Below are positions 1 to 8,316 of a DNA stretch of 64,000 nucleotides, piece after piece (positions within the stretch are counted from its first letter, which is position 1; each line of letters begins with the position of its first letter). The notes beneath the pieces were generated by a model. That model was not told where the DNA came from. It did not search any database and saw nothing but the letters and a program-made list of their open reading frames with translations. The translations under genes were made by a program, and so were the position numbers. Source of the DNA: Comamonas flocculans (GTDB lineage: Bacteria > Pseudomonadota > Gammaproteobacteria > Burkholderiales > Burkholderiaceae_C); the NCBI RefSeq assembly GCF_007954405.1, contig NZ_CP042344.1, positions 2,728,001 through 2,792,000 of the forward strand, read 5' to 3'.

Positions 1-243
1 CACGACTTCGTAATGCTCGCCATCGCTGGCGGGAATCACGATCAGGTTTTGCAGCAGGCCCACGCGCTGGATGCTCGCGGCCAGTTCGGGGATGGACATG
101 CGCGGGGTCTTGCGCACATTGCGGTCCGTGGGGCGCAGCACCAGCCGCGACAGCGGAACCAGCATCAGGTTCTTGGTCGGGTCGGCGGCTTCCAGCGCAG
201 GGGCTTGGATGGCGCGGGCTTCGGTTTGGGTAACGGCGTTCAT
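1..243 (-). CDS. ParB-like nuclease-domain protein (partial, N-terminus only)
   Basis: Reading the minus strand from the ATG at 243 gives an 81-residue open fragment that runs off the left edge. After about 35 lead residues it has a ParB/Spo0J N-terminal pattern: SRLVLRPTDRNVRK, then PELAASIQRVGLLQNLIV, the usual 'act on neighbours / search for alternatives' helix, and then EHYEVV, where these proteins normally continue into an AGxRR box outside the window. Such proteins are common in the backbone of integrative conjugative elements and plasmids, and may serve in partition or regulation. The neighbouring DUF932, DUF2958 and RadC-like genes fit that setting. The C-terminus is not visible, so a chromosomal-type ParB cannot be separated from an element-borne paralogue. 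Confidence 0.8.
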   Translation of the reverse strand, partial: MNAVTQTEARAIQAPALEAADPTKNLMLVPLSRLVLRPTDRNVRKTPRMSIPELAASIQRVGLLQNLIVIPASDGEHYEVV

Positions 244-308
244 GGTGAATCTCCAATCGAGTGAAACAAGGGAATGGAGGGGAACCGCCCCTCCGGCGGG
301 GGAACGGT

Positions 309-1139
309 TCAGGCTTTGAGCTGGCGCATGCCATCGGCCAGCAGCCACAGGGCGCGGTTCAGGCGAATATCGGAATCAATGCCCTGCACGGGTCGGGTCT
401 GCTGCCTGCGGCCATTGGCGGCGCGGCCATGCAGTCCGCCCTTGGTCAAGTTCTCCTGCGTGCGGTTGAACACACTCCACAGGTCGGGGCGGCGGTCGTC
501 GAACCGGCGCGGCATCAAGATTTGCGATTCGGTGATGGGCGTGGGCTTGTTGTCCGTGGGGTCGTACTTGAGGGCCAGCGCGGAACGGGCGAACACTTCG
601 GCTTCGCCTTCATCCAACGTGATCGCGCGCATGGCATCGCGGGATTCCTTCACCCGCTCGAAGCCGCTCAACACCTCGAAAGCGCCTTCGATGACGGAAC
701 CGGCCACGTCGCCTTTGTGGGGTACGCGCACGTCCGCCACGGTGTCGCCGCACACAAGGCCATTGCTGCAAACGAAACGGAACATCCCGGCCAGCATCTG
801 ATAGCTGCTGGTGCCATCGTGCGAGTTCAGCAGCACGATTTCGTTAGCCTCCGCGCCGTTGATCTGGCTGGCGTGGCGCAGGCGCAGCATGTGTTTCGTG
901 TGCTCTCGCTTGCCTTCATCGCGCACGCGGGTTTGCGTCACCATGAAGGGCTGGAAGCCTTCTTTGCGAAGCTCGGTCAGTACGGCAGCCGTGGGGATAT
1001 AGGCGTACCGCTCGGAACGGCTCTCATGCGGGGCATCCGCGAAGATGGACGGGGCCACCCTGCGAATCTGGTCATCGGACAGCGGGTAATCGCTGCGCAG
1101 CGAGGGGGAACGGGAAGCGAAACGGGATGCGAGTTGCAT
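309..1139 (-). CDS. DUF932 domain-containing protein
   Basis: 276 residues from the ATG at 1139, chosen over an upstream in-frame start at 1184 because an AGGAGAAAG Shine-Dalgarno lies just before it. The sequence reads as a DUF932 protein (phage/plasmid-related, YfjQ-like): a region with RYAYIPTAAVLTELRKEGFQP, a central SHDGTSSYQMLAGMFRFVC segment, and the VCSNGLVCGD block typical of the family. The family is found in integrative elements, plasmids and phages, and its biochemical role is unknown. It lies 65 bp downstream of the ParB-like start on the same strand, with DUF2958 and RadC-like genes further upstream. This is a common accessory cluster of betaproteobacterial integrative elements. 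Confidence 0.8.
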   Translation of the reverse strand: MQLASRFASRSPSLRSDYPLSDDQIRRVAPSIFADAPHESRSERYAYIPTAAVLTELRKEGFQPFMVTQTRVRDEGKREHTKHMLRLRHASQINGAEANEIVLLNSHDGTSSYQMLAGMFRFVCSNGLVCGDTVADVRVPHKGDVAGSVIEGAFEVLSGFERVKESRDAMRAITLDEGEAEVFARSALALKYDPTDNKPTPITESQILMPRRFDDRRPDLWSVFNRTQENLTKGGLHGRAANGRRQQTRPVQGIDSDIRLNRALWLLADGMRQLKA

Positions 1140-1891
1140 GGTCTTTCTCCTGACAAAAAGAGGTTTGCTGTTCACACCGCACACCGGATTCCTAGATTCG
1201 GAGCCCAGCCTTTCGGCTGTTCGGTGCGGTCGGCACGAGGAACCCGGTTGGCCCTGTTGCCACCGTCTTTCCTGAGTTCATCGCCCGCGACGGTCAGGAG
1301 CGCGCGAACGGGCGCCGTCAAGGAGGCAAGCACAGGGTTGGTGCGGCCCGCAGGCGCAGCCGAGGACACGGCCCTGCGCGCCTTGACGGCGCACGGGCGC
1401 GGGCTACAGTCGCGGACAAGGTGATGGAGTCAGGAAAGACGGCTGGACATGGCAACGGCCTTCCCCACACGCCGACCGCACGGCAAGCGAAGCGCGCAGG
1501 CCCGGATCTGGAAGCCGGGCCGGAGGCGTCAGCCGAGCGGAGCGAGGGAACGATGGAAGCCCGAAGGGGCGAGACGCCGCAGGCGGCTCGATGCGAAGCA
1601 CGACAGCGCGACCGGCCATCTCCCAATGGCCGGGGACGCCCAGCCTTCAAGGGTCGATGAGCACCAGACGCAGGGGATGCACCACGCCCCAGGCATCGGG
1701 AAGCGGGTTCTGCTATAGCTGCGGAATCTTGGCCGAGTCGGCGCAGCCGGTTCGGCGGACTTTAGGGGCGCCAAGCCTGCGCGGCGGGGATAGCCCGCAG
1801 GGCTTTCCTCCGGAGAACAAGCCGAAGGCGCGCAGGCATCGCGCCGCGTGGGCGCGATGCGAGGGGCGTCCCGCGACGCCCCAAGGCTGGA
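1140..1891. other. 752-bp stretch without a convincing gene
   Basis: GC-rich intergenic DNA between the DUF932 and DUF2958 genes. Several open frames cross it on both strands, but they have low-complexity Arg/Ala/Pro/Gly composition, overlap each other and match no family I know. It shares words such as CCTTGACGGCG with the leader blocks upstream of the DUF2958 and RadC-like genes. It presumably holds the promoter and leader of the DUF932 gene. I see no RNA gene or clear terminator in it. Confidence 0.5.
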
Positions 1892-2239
1892 TCAGACGAT
1901 GATCCGCCCGGCCAGCCGCGCATTGCGCGCGTAGGCGCTCAATCGCTTCTCGGCACGGAACGACCGGTCGCGCTCGATCGGCAGGCCCAGTCCGCCGCGC
2001 ACGGTCGCCAGCTGGCCCAGGCTGACCCAGCCGAATTCCGGCATCCCCAGGCCCAGGTCGTAAAGACCAAAGGCGTGGTCGTGGTCATCGGGATCAATCT
2101 CGGTCAGCAGCCAGGTCGCGCCGGCATCCGGCGTGAACAGCTTGACCACGGGTGCCGGATCGAAGTCTGGGTTCTCCAAGGATTCGTGGCCGTTGGCCAG
2201 CAGCACGACGCGCTGCGCGTCGGTGATGAGAGCGTTCAT
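1892..2239 (-). CDS. DUF2958 domain-containing protein
   Basis: A 115-residue protein starting MNALITDAQRVVLLANG, with the DUF2958 pattern: PVVKLFTPDAGATWLLTEID, then an Asp/His-rich stretch (DPDDHDHAFGLYDLGLG), PEFGWVSL and an ERDRSF box near the end. Length is usual for the family. A GGAG lies about 6 bases before the ATG. DUF2958 proteins are small, of unknown function, and travel with conjugative elements beside DUF932 and RadC-like genes. The leader upstream (2274-2408) is a diverged copy of the leader of the RadC-like gene, which suggests similar expression control. Confidence 0.8.
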   Translation of the reverse strand: MNALITDAQRVVLLANGHESLENPDFDPAPVVKLFTPDAGATWLLTEIDPDDHDHAFGLYDLGLGMPEFGWVSLGQLATVRGGLGLPIERDRSFRAEKRLSAYARNARLAGRIIV

Positions 2240-2273
2240 GGTGAACTCCAGAAGAAATGCCGGGCGGGATCGC

Positions 2274-2408
2274 CCGCAGCCTCCGGGTCACGGCGCAGCG
2301 CAGCGGTCAAGGTTCGAAGACGGCCGCCCGGGCCGCCAGCGCATCGCCGATGCGCGCCGACCTTGACGACGAGAACGACGTGGCACGCTGGGTGCAACAG
2401 CAAGCCAG
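2274..2408 (-). repeat. Leader block A, related to block B at 3045-3204
   Basis: Just upstream of the DUF2958 gene. It shares with block B, in the same order, a GGGCGGGAT(C/T)GCCC motif, a GCAGCGCA/GTC stretch, GACGGCCGCC...GGCCGCCAGCG, CTTGACG(A/G)CGAGAACG(A/G)CGTGG and a terminal CAGCAAG. Both blocks are 5' leaders of minus-strand genes, so a duplicated promoter/leader is the simplest reading. Confidence 0.6.
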
Positions 2409-2504
2409 CCCCATCCCAGACCTGCAACGGTCTCGTGCCAGGCCATGGCACGCTGTCCACGATGCATAAAACCGGGAGCCCATGCGGCTCCCGGTTGCGC
2501 GGGT

Positions 2505-3026
2505 TCAGATCAGCCCGCGCTCGGCAAAGGACAGGATCGTCGGCCCGGCCACGATCAGGTGGTCGATGACCCGCACGTCCACCAGCGCCAGCGCGCTCTT
2601 GAGCGTCTGCGTCAGCACCTCGTCGGCCCGTGATGGCTCTGCCAGACTCGACGGATGGTTGTGCACCAGGATCAGCGCCGCCGAATTGCGTGCCAGGGTT
2701 TCCTTGACGATCTCGCGCGGGTATACCGACGTCTGGCTCACGGTGCCCCGGAACATCTCGACGTACTCGATGACCCGGTGCTGGGCATCCAGGTGAATCA
2801 CCGCAAACACCTCGTGCTCCAGTGTGCCCAGCTTGATGCGCAGGAAGTCGCGCACCGCCTGCGGTGACGACAGCATCTCGGTACCGCGCAACTGGCCCGC
2901 CAGCACCCGCAGCGCCGCCTGCAGCACCTCGGCAGGCGCGGCCGGACGGTAGCTGCCCGCGACATCGCACACGAGCAGGGAGGAATCGAGGGAAGAAGTG
3001 AACGACAGGGAAGATGGCTGCGACAT
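2505..3026 (-). CDS. RadC-like JAB/MPN metalloprotease-fold protein
   Basis: 173 residues from the ATG at 3026. An in-frame ATG at 3221 is rejected because the extra N-terminus is low complexity and reads through leader block B, while GGAG precedes the ATG at 3026. The C-terminal half carries the RadC/JAB signature: GTLEHEVFAVIHLD, then the metal-binding H122-N-H124 with S132 and D135 (HNHPSSLAEPSRAD), then VRVIDHLIVAG. The N-terminal helix-hairpin-helix part of full RadC is missing, as is normal for element-borne copies. The fold suggests a metal-dependent isopeptidase or nuclease-related activity, but no function is established for this group despite the historical DNA-repair name. Confidence 0.82.
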   Translation of the reverse strand: MSQPSSLSFTSSLDSSLLVCDVAGSYRPAAPAEVLQAALRVLAGQLRGTEMLSSPQAVRDFLRIKLGTLEHEVFAVIHLDAQHRVIEYVEMFRGTVSQTSVYPREIVKETLARNSAALILVHNHPSSLAEPSRADEVLTQTLKSALALVDVRVIDHLIVAGPTILSFAERGLI

Positions 3027-3512
3027 GGTCGGCTCCGGTTCGGAATCGGGCGGGATTGCCCGGAACCGGCCACCCACGCCGCAGCGCAAGCAGTCAGGGG
3101 TCGAAGGCGCAGCCGACAGACGGCCGCCAGGCCGCCAGCGTGCAAGGCACGCGCAGCCCTTGACGGCGAGAACGGCGTGGTAGGTTGAAAGGGCACAGCA
3201 AGACCGCCACTCCACACGCACGCCACCCCAGCCCCGGCAAGCGAAGCGCGCAACGGCCAGGCCGCGCAGGCGTCAGGGATCAAAGCCGGATGGCCGGGAT
3301 GCGGCACGAAGCCCGGGGCGCAGCCCGCGAGCCCGGAGGCGGTACGCCGAGACGCTATATCGAGGTTGCATCCCGGACAACGGTCGACGATCAGGCTGTC
3401 ACCGCCACTGGCATCGGCGGCCCGTACAACTTCACTCCGACTTGTGAGACAATATATCTAGTCCGACCATGAGTTTATGTATTGTCATATAAATCAATGA
3501 GTTACTGATGTT
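3027..3512. other. Intergenic region between the RadC-like gene and ietA
   Basis: 486 bp between divergently transcribed genes. The left 180 bp is leader block B. The right end, from about 3440, turns AT-rich (ACAATATATC, GTCATATAAATC) and is the likely promoter zone of ietA. The -35/-10 pairs there are weak matches, so I do not assign one. I see no coding sequence I would defend. Confidence 0.5.
3045..3204 (-). repeat. Leader block B, related to block A at 2274-2408
   Basis: Upstream of the RadC-like gene. It shares ordered motifs with block A: GGGCGGGATTGCCC, GACGGCCGCCAGGCCGCCAGCG, CCTTGACGGCGAGAACGGCG and the terminal CAGCAAG. It is free of genes and is read here as a duplicated 5' leader. 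Confidence 0.6.
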
Positions 3513-4676
3513 GTGGGCGAAATGAAAGAAGAGCAGTCAGATTTAGCCCAGATGGTTCGCTTGGCTTTGGCCGAGCAGACGGAAGACGTGCGCCTGTTTG
3601 CGGCGCGGCTGGTGCGCAAGTACCGTGGAACGGCGCCCGACCTGGCCGAGCAGCTCGAACTGTTCCTGAAGTCGAAGCCGGCACGCAGCGTTTCGCCCAT
3701 GCGCAAGTTGTCGCCCCAGCCGTCGGCGACCCACACCTTGCCGGTAGACGACGAATCCCGCCTCTCGCTCCTGAAGGTGTTCAAGGATGCACCGACGAAA
3801 GACGCGCCGCTGCTGTCTAGCGATGTCGAGGATGTCCTGGGGCAACTCATCGCCGAGCGCCGGCAGAGCGACCGACTGCAGGCCATGGGGCTGATGCCGA
3901 CCCGCTCGGCCATCTTCGTGGGGCCGCCCGGCGTCGGCAAGACGCTCACGGCCCGCTGGCTCGCCGCGCAGTTGAAGGTGCCGCTGTACGTGCTCGACCT
4001 GACCGCCGTGATGAGCAGCCTGCTGGGCAAGAGCGGCGCCAATCTGCGCGCGGCCATCGACTTCGCCAAGCGCGAGCCCTGCGTGCTGTTGCTTGATGAG
4101 ATCGACGCCATCGCCAAGCGGCGCAGCGATGACAGCGACGTGGGCGAACTCAAGCGCCTGGTCACGGTGATCCTTCAGGAAGTAGACGAATGGCCCGCCA
4201 GCAGCGTATTGCTGGCGGCCACGAATCACCCGGAACTGATCGATCCGGCGCTGTGGCGCCGCTTCGACCTGGTGGTTCACTTCAAGACGCCCGATGAACA
4301 GGCGGTCAAGGAAGCCATCAAGCGCTTCCTGGGGCCGGACTACGCCCTCTTTGCCCGTTGGATCGATATCCTGGTGTTTGCATTCGCCGGGCACTCGTTC
4401 AGCGACATCGAGCGCGACGTGCAGCGTTTCCGGCGCGCCGTGGCCCTGGGCACGACCACGGACGCCGATCTGGTCGAGGACTTCATGAAGGCACGCGCCT
4501 TGGCGCTCGACAGGCAGGGTCGCATCGACCTGGCGGTGATGCTTGCCAAGCAGACCCGCTTGTCTCAGCACACCGTCTCCGACATCACCGGGGTAAGCCG
4601 GGACACGATTCGCAAGTACACCAACGAGACACCTGCGGCACGAAAGGCCGCGCCCCGGAGAAAGGCTGACGCATGA
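3513..4676 (+). CDS. ietA: IetA-like AAA+ ATPase (IetAS defence system)
   Basis: 387 residues from a GTG at 3513; the ATG at 3522 is an equally possible start. The central AAA+ domain has Walker A GPPGVGKT at residues 137-144, Walker B LLLDEID with D195/E196, sensor-1-like LLAATNHPEL, and a WRRFD arginine-finger region. The C-terminus has a helix-turn-helix-like stretch (LSQHTVSDITGVSRDTIRKY). It overlaps the following subtilisin-like protease gene by 4 bp (ATGA), so the two are translationally coupled. An AAA ATPase coupled to an S8 protease is the layout of IetAS, first described as a plasmid stability locus of Agrobacterium and later reported as an anti-phage system. The ATPase would control or feed the protease. 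The assignment rests on domain pairing and motifs, not on an alignment. Confidence 0.8.
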   Translation: MGEMKEEQSDLAQMVRLALAEQTEDVRLFAARLVRKYRGTAPDLAEQLELFLKSKPARSVSPMRKLSPQPSATHTLPVDDESRLSLLKVFKDAPTKDAPLLSSDVEDVLGQLIAERRQSDRLQAMGLMPTRSAIFVGPPGVGKTLTARWLAAQLKVPLYVLDLTAVMSSLLGKSGANLRAAIDFAKREPCVLLLDEIDAIAKRRSDDSDVGELKRLVTVILQEVDEWPASSVLLAATNHPELIDPALWRRFDLVVHFKTPDEQAVKEAIKRFLGPDYALFARWIDILVFAFAGHSFSDIERDVQRFRRAVALGTTTDADLVEDFMKARALALDRQGRIDLAVMLAKQTRLSQHTVSDITGVSRDTIRKYTNETPAARKAAPRRKADA

Positions 4677-6895
4677 GCCAAACCAATTTCCTGATCGGTC
4701 GTGGCGAGCTGCTGACCCACGACATCGTCGGCCCGAGGCGCATGCCTGGCAAGGCCGAGGTCTACACCTTCGCGCAGGCGCGGGAACGGTTGGTTCCCCA
4801 GTTCCGCAGCGCTGCGAACGCGCTGGACGAACTGCCCATCGACGCCTGTCCGGGCGACTTCGCGGTGGCCCGGCTGATGATGAACCCCAGCTTCATCGCT
4901 CGTTCCTATTTCCCGACCGGGCTGTTGCGCAGTACGGGGCTGGAGTCCATCGGTAGCCGTACTGTCAAGGTCAAGCCACAGGCCTGGACCCGCAAGGGGC
5001 AGCCGCAGGAGACCACGACGACCGAACTGTTCGTCGCGGGCAAGCGCCAAGCCTTCCGCAACCTTTCGCGGTGGACGGAAACCATCGACGCGGAATCCGA
5101 CGAGGGCGACGACCTGGCCCACATCGAACAGTTCGCCGCTTTCGCGCCAGCGGAGCGCATCGTGAGCCTGGGCGGACCGAAGGATCGGTTCTTCGAGGTG
5201 GGCCTGCATCTGTTACCGGGCGAAGACCCTGGCTTGATCCAGAAGGCTTTCATGAAGTTCGCCCAGCGGGAGGGCGTTAAGGTCCATAGTGAAGTCGATT
5301 TCGTCGCCGGCAACCTGTGGTTCGTACCGGTCGAAGGCAAGCCGCGCGAAGTCGAGAAGCTGGCCAGCTTCACCTTCGTCCGGGTGATCCGGCCGGTGCC
5401 CAAACTGCGCGGCATTCGCCCGCTGCAACGCAGCGGCGGTCCCTCGGTCGGGTGCAGCCTTCCTACCGAGCAGGCCCTATCGTCCGAGCCTCGCGTCGCC
5501 ATCCTGGACGGCGGCCTGCCGAAGCACCACCCCATCGGCCCCTGGCTGCGCTCGTACCGCAAGCTCGACGAAGACGCCGACGACGACCCGGATGGCCCGG
5601 AGCACGGCCTGGGCGTGACGTCGGCCGTGTTGTTCGGCCCGATCCAGCCCAACGGAACGGCCGGCAGGCCTTTCGCCCCAGTGGATCATTTGCGTGTGCT
5701 CGACCAGGAGTCGGCCGGTGAGGAACCGTTGGAGTTGTATCGCACGCTCGGTCTCATCGAACAGGTTCTGCTGTCCCGCTCCTACGAGTTCATTAACTTG
5801 AGCCTGGGGCCGGACCTCGAAGTGGAGGATCAGGAGGTCCATGCTTGGACCTCCGTCATCGACGAGCTGCTCAGCGACGGTGACACGCTCATGACTGTGG
5901 CCGTGGGCAACAACGGAGAACGTGACCGCGAGCTCGGCTACAGCCGGGTGCAGGTTCCGTCGGACTGCGTGAATGCCCTCTCGGTCGGCGCGGCCGACGA
6001 CACCGGCGCGGGCTGGGCTCGCGCGCCCTACAGCGCGATCGGGCCGGGTCGCAGCCCCGGCGTCGTCAAGCCGGACCTGATGGCCTTCGGCGGCAACCCG
6101 GCGTCCAAGTACTTCCACGTCTTGGCGCCGAACGCGAAACCAGTGCTGACGCCACAGCTCGGCACTAGCTTCGCGGCGCCGTACCTGCTGCGTAGCGCGG
6201 TCGGTATCCGTGCCATCCTGGGCGGCAACCTGACACCTCTTGCCATCAAGGCCTTGTTGGTCCATGCGGCCGATCCTGGCGAGCATGACCCGATCGAAGT
6301 GGGCTGGGGCAAGATTCCCGAGGACACGCTCGACATCATCACGTGTCCGGATGGCGTGGCCAGAGTGGTCTACCAGGGGGAGCTCAAACCCAGCAAGTAC
6401 CTGCGCGCCAGCCTGCCGCTGCCCAAGGACGGGCTGACAGGCAACGTTCGCCTGAAGGCTACCTTCTGCTACGCATCACCCACCGATCCGCAGGATGCTG
6501 CGGCCTACACCAAGGCCGGCCTCGAAGTCGTCTTCCGTCCCAACGACGAGAAGATCAAAGACGGCAAGAGCAACGCCGATACCAAGGGCTTCTTCGACCT
6601 GAAGAAGTTCGCCACCGAGCAGGAGCGTCGTTCGGATCAGGGCAAGTGGGAAACCGTGCTGCACGGTGCCAAAACCTTCCGCGGTTCCAGCTTCAAGAAC
6701 CCCGTGTTCGACATCCACTACAACGCCCGCGACGGCGGCGGCCGGGCCACCGGTGCAGAGAAGATCCGCTACGCGCTGATCCTGTCGGTCGAGGCACCGA
6801 AGCACGCCGATCTCTACAACGACATCCTGCGCGCCTATGCCAAGACGCTGGTGCCGATCCAGCCCCAGGTGTCGTTGCCGATTCGTATTCGGTAA
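4673..6895 (+). CDS. ietS: IetS-like subtilisin-family (S8) serine protease
   Basis: 740 residues, start ATG at 4673 overlapping the ietA stop, with GGAG upstream. The S8 triad is visible: D279 in AILDGGLPKHHP, H311 in DGPEHGLGV and S499 in LGTSFAAPYLL, with an oxyanion-type Asn in MTVAVGNNGERDRE. No signal peptide is seen, so the protease should be cytoplasmic, unlike secreted subtilisins. About 270 residues precede the catalytic domain and about 220 follow it, matching the long cytoplasmic proteases paired with AAA ATPases in defence islands. Expected role: effector protease controlled by IetA, with damaging proteolysis on infection. The trigger and substrate are unknown. An IS5-type element begins 9 bases after the stop codon, so the gene is intact. 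Confidence 0.82.
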   Translation: MSQTNFLIGRGELLTHDIVGPRRMPGKAEVYTFAQARERLVPQFRSAANALDELPIDACPGDFAVARLMMNPSFIARSYFPTGLLRSTGLESIGSRTVKVKPQAWTRKGQPQETTTTELFVAGKRQAFRNLSRWTETIDAESDEGDDLAHIEQFAAFAPAERIVSLGGPKDRFFEVGLHLLPGEDPGLIQKAFMKFAQREGVKVHSEVDFVAGNLWFVPVEGKPREVEKLASFTFVRVIRPVPKLRGIRPLQRSGGPSVGCSLPTEQALSSEPRVAILDGGLPKHHPIGPWLRSYRKLDEDADDDPDGPEHGLGVTSAVLFGPIQPNGTAGRPFAPVDHLRVLDQESAGEEPLELYRTLGLIEQVLLSRSYEFINLSLGPDLEVEDQEVHAWTSVIDELLSDGDTLMTVAVGNNGERDRELGYSRVQVPSDCVNALSVGAADDTGAGWARAPYSAIGPGRSPGVVKPDLMAFGGNPASKYFHVLAPNAKPVLTPQLGTSFAAPYLLRSAVGIRAILGGNLTPLAIKALLVHAADPGEHDPIEVGWGKIPEDTLDIITCPDGVARVVYQGELKPSKYLRASLPLPKDGLTGNVRLKATFCYASPTDPQDAAAYTKAGLEVVFRPNDEKIKDGKSNADTKGFFDLKKFATEQERRSDQGKWETVLHGAKTFRGSSFKNPVFDIHYNARDGGGRATGAEKIRYALILSVEAPKHADLYNDILRAYAKTLVPIQPQVSLPIRIR

Positions 6896-6904
6896 GCAAT
6901 CTAG

Positions 6905-8083
6905 GAAAGGTCTGCAAAAGTCCACCACCTGAGCCCCTCGGACGTTGAACACCCATGAAGCAAATGAGCCTTGCCACAAGCGGATTTGAACTTTCCCCCA
7001 AGAGGACGCGCAAGCGTGCATTCCTCGATGAGATGGATGCCGTCATCCCATGGCCTGATCTTCTGGCGCTGATTGCACCGCACGCGCCTGCAGGCAAGAC
7101 GGGGCGCCCTCCCTTTGCGCTGGAGACGATGCTGCGCATTCACCTGCTGCAGCAATTCTTCGGGCACTCCGACCCGGCGATGGAAGAAGCCTTGCACGAC
7201 GTTCCCCTGTACCGAGAGTTCGCCCACTTGGACGCGGGCATCACCCGCCTGCCCGACGAAAGCACCATCCTGCGCTTTCGACACCTCTTGGAGAGGAACG
7301 AGCTGGCAGCTCAAATCCTTGCCACCGTCAATGCCCAACTGGCCGCCCGTGGTCTGCTGCTCAAGAGCGGCACCGTGGTCGATGCCACCTTGATTGCCGC
7401 ACCCAGTTCCACCAAGAACAAGGATGGGCAGCGCGACCCTGAGATGCACCAAACCAAGAAGGGCAACCAATGGCACTTCGGTATGAAGGCGCACATTGGC
7501 GTGGATGCCGATTCGGGCTTGGTGCACACCGTCACCACCACGGCCGCCAACGCCCACGACATCACGCAGGCAGCGGCGCTGTTGCACGGCGAGGAAACAC
7601 AAGTCTTTGCAGATTCGGGCTACCGAGGTGTTGACAAGCGTGGCGAAGTACAGGATCAACACCCCGATACCCGTTGGCACATCGCCATGATGCCGGGCAA
7701 GCGCAAGAAGCTCGACAAGAACCGCCCCCTGGATGTGTTGCTCGATCAGATGGAGACCGTCAAGGCGCGTATCCGCGCCAAGGTCGAGCACCAGTTCCGA
7801 GTTCTCAAGTGCCAGTTTGGCCACCGCAAGGTGCGCTACAAGGGCCTGGCCAAGAACACCAGCCAGCTTCTGGTGCTGTTTGCGCTGTCCAATCTGTGGA
7901 TGGTGCGCAAGCGCATTTTGCAGGGAGCGCGGGCATGAGTGCGCCTGCAGCACGGGCGAGAGCCCGCAATACGGCTGAAATTGGCCGAAAGAGCGGGAAA
8001 TCTGACGCAAATTCGGCTTCGGTTTCACCATGTGAATGTTCACGCGTCAGCTTGCGCCATGAGGCGGGTTGTGCAGACCTTCC
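6905..8083 (+). mobile_element. IS5-family insertion sequence, complete, with CTAG target duplication
   Basis: An element of about 1.18 kb bounded by near-perfect inverted repeats: left GAAAGGTCTGCA (6905-6916) and right, read inward on the other strand, GGAAGGTCTGCA (8083-8072). Both ends are flanked by CTAG (6901-6904 and 8084-8087), the 4-bp YTAR-type target duplication usual for the IS5 group. It holds one full-length transposase gene. The matching target duplication and intact transposase suggest a fairly recent insertion. It lies between ietS and the SPARSA operon and interrupts neither. Confidence 0.9.
6955..7938 (+). CDS. IS5-family transposase
   Basis: 327 residues, full length for the IS5 group. 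The N-terminus has the DUF772-like region (GRPPFALETMLRIHLLQQFF, LPDESTILRFRHLL). The DDE catalytic core is visible: first Asp in GTVVDATLIAAPSS, second in VFADSGYRGV, and Glu in KARIRAKVEHQFRVLKCQFG, the canonical R-x3-E-x6-K/R-type Y(2)R(3)E(6)K signature region. It ends in the usual LVLFALSNLWMVRK block. No frameshift is needed and none is seen. It should catalyse cut-and-paste transposition of the surrounding element. Confidence 0.95.
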   Translation: MKQMSLATSGFELSPKRTRKRAFLDEMDAVIPWPDLLALIAPHAPAGKTGRPPFALETMLRIHLLQQFFGHSDPAMEEALHDVPLYREFAHLDAGITRLPDESTILRFRHLLERNELAAQILATVNAQLAARGLLLKSGTVVDATLIAAPSSTKNKDGQRDPEMHQTKKGNQWHFGMKAHIGVDADSGLVHTVTTTAANAHDITQAAALLHGEETQVFADSGYRGVDKRGEVQDQHPDTRWHIAMMPGKRKKLDKNRPLDVLLDQMETVKARIRAKVEHQFRVLKCQFGHRKVRYKGLAKNTSQLLVLFALSNLWMVRKRILQGARA

Positions 8084-8141
8084 CTAGCTATGGGAGGTAG
8101 TTAGTATTCATGACGAACGAGAGCACTAAACTATTTTCTGA

Positions 8142-8285
8142 TGGCCAGATGTGGGGCATGAACATCGGCTGAGCGCGGCACCTGTCGTCTGCATACTGAA
8201 TGCGCATCGGGTGAATGCGTTGGAAGAACAGATCAATCAACTGTGGCCGGATACGAAATTTGACGAACGACTTGTAGACTGTTAG
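8142..8285 (+). pseudogene. Possible 3' remnant of an unidentified gene
   Basis: Between the right end of the IS and the SPARSA operon, one frame stays open for 47 codons and reads like a natural protein tail (RVNALEEQINQLWPDTKFDE...) up to a TAG at 8283. It has no start codon with a ribosome site and is closed upstream by a TGA at 8139. It may be the C-terminal scrap of a gene lost from the island. I do not recognise the family. The rest of 8088-8316 holds only the ribosome-binding site of the next gene (CCCGGAGGGTT). Confidence 0.3.
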
Positions 8286-8316
8286 CGCGCTACCGCTAGG
8301 TTTTTCCCGGAGGGTT

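Noticed and set aside
261..1424. 387-codon plus-strand open frame
   Set aside because: Antisense to the DUF932 gene, which has a ribosome site and recognisable family segments; the plus-strand product is His/Gly/Ala-rich and matches nothing.
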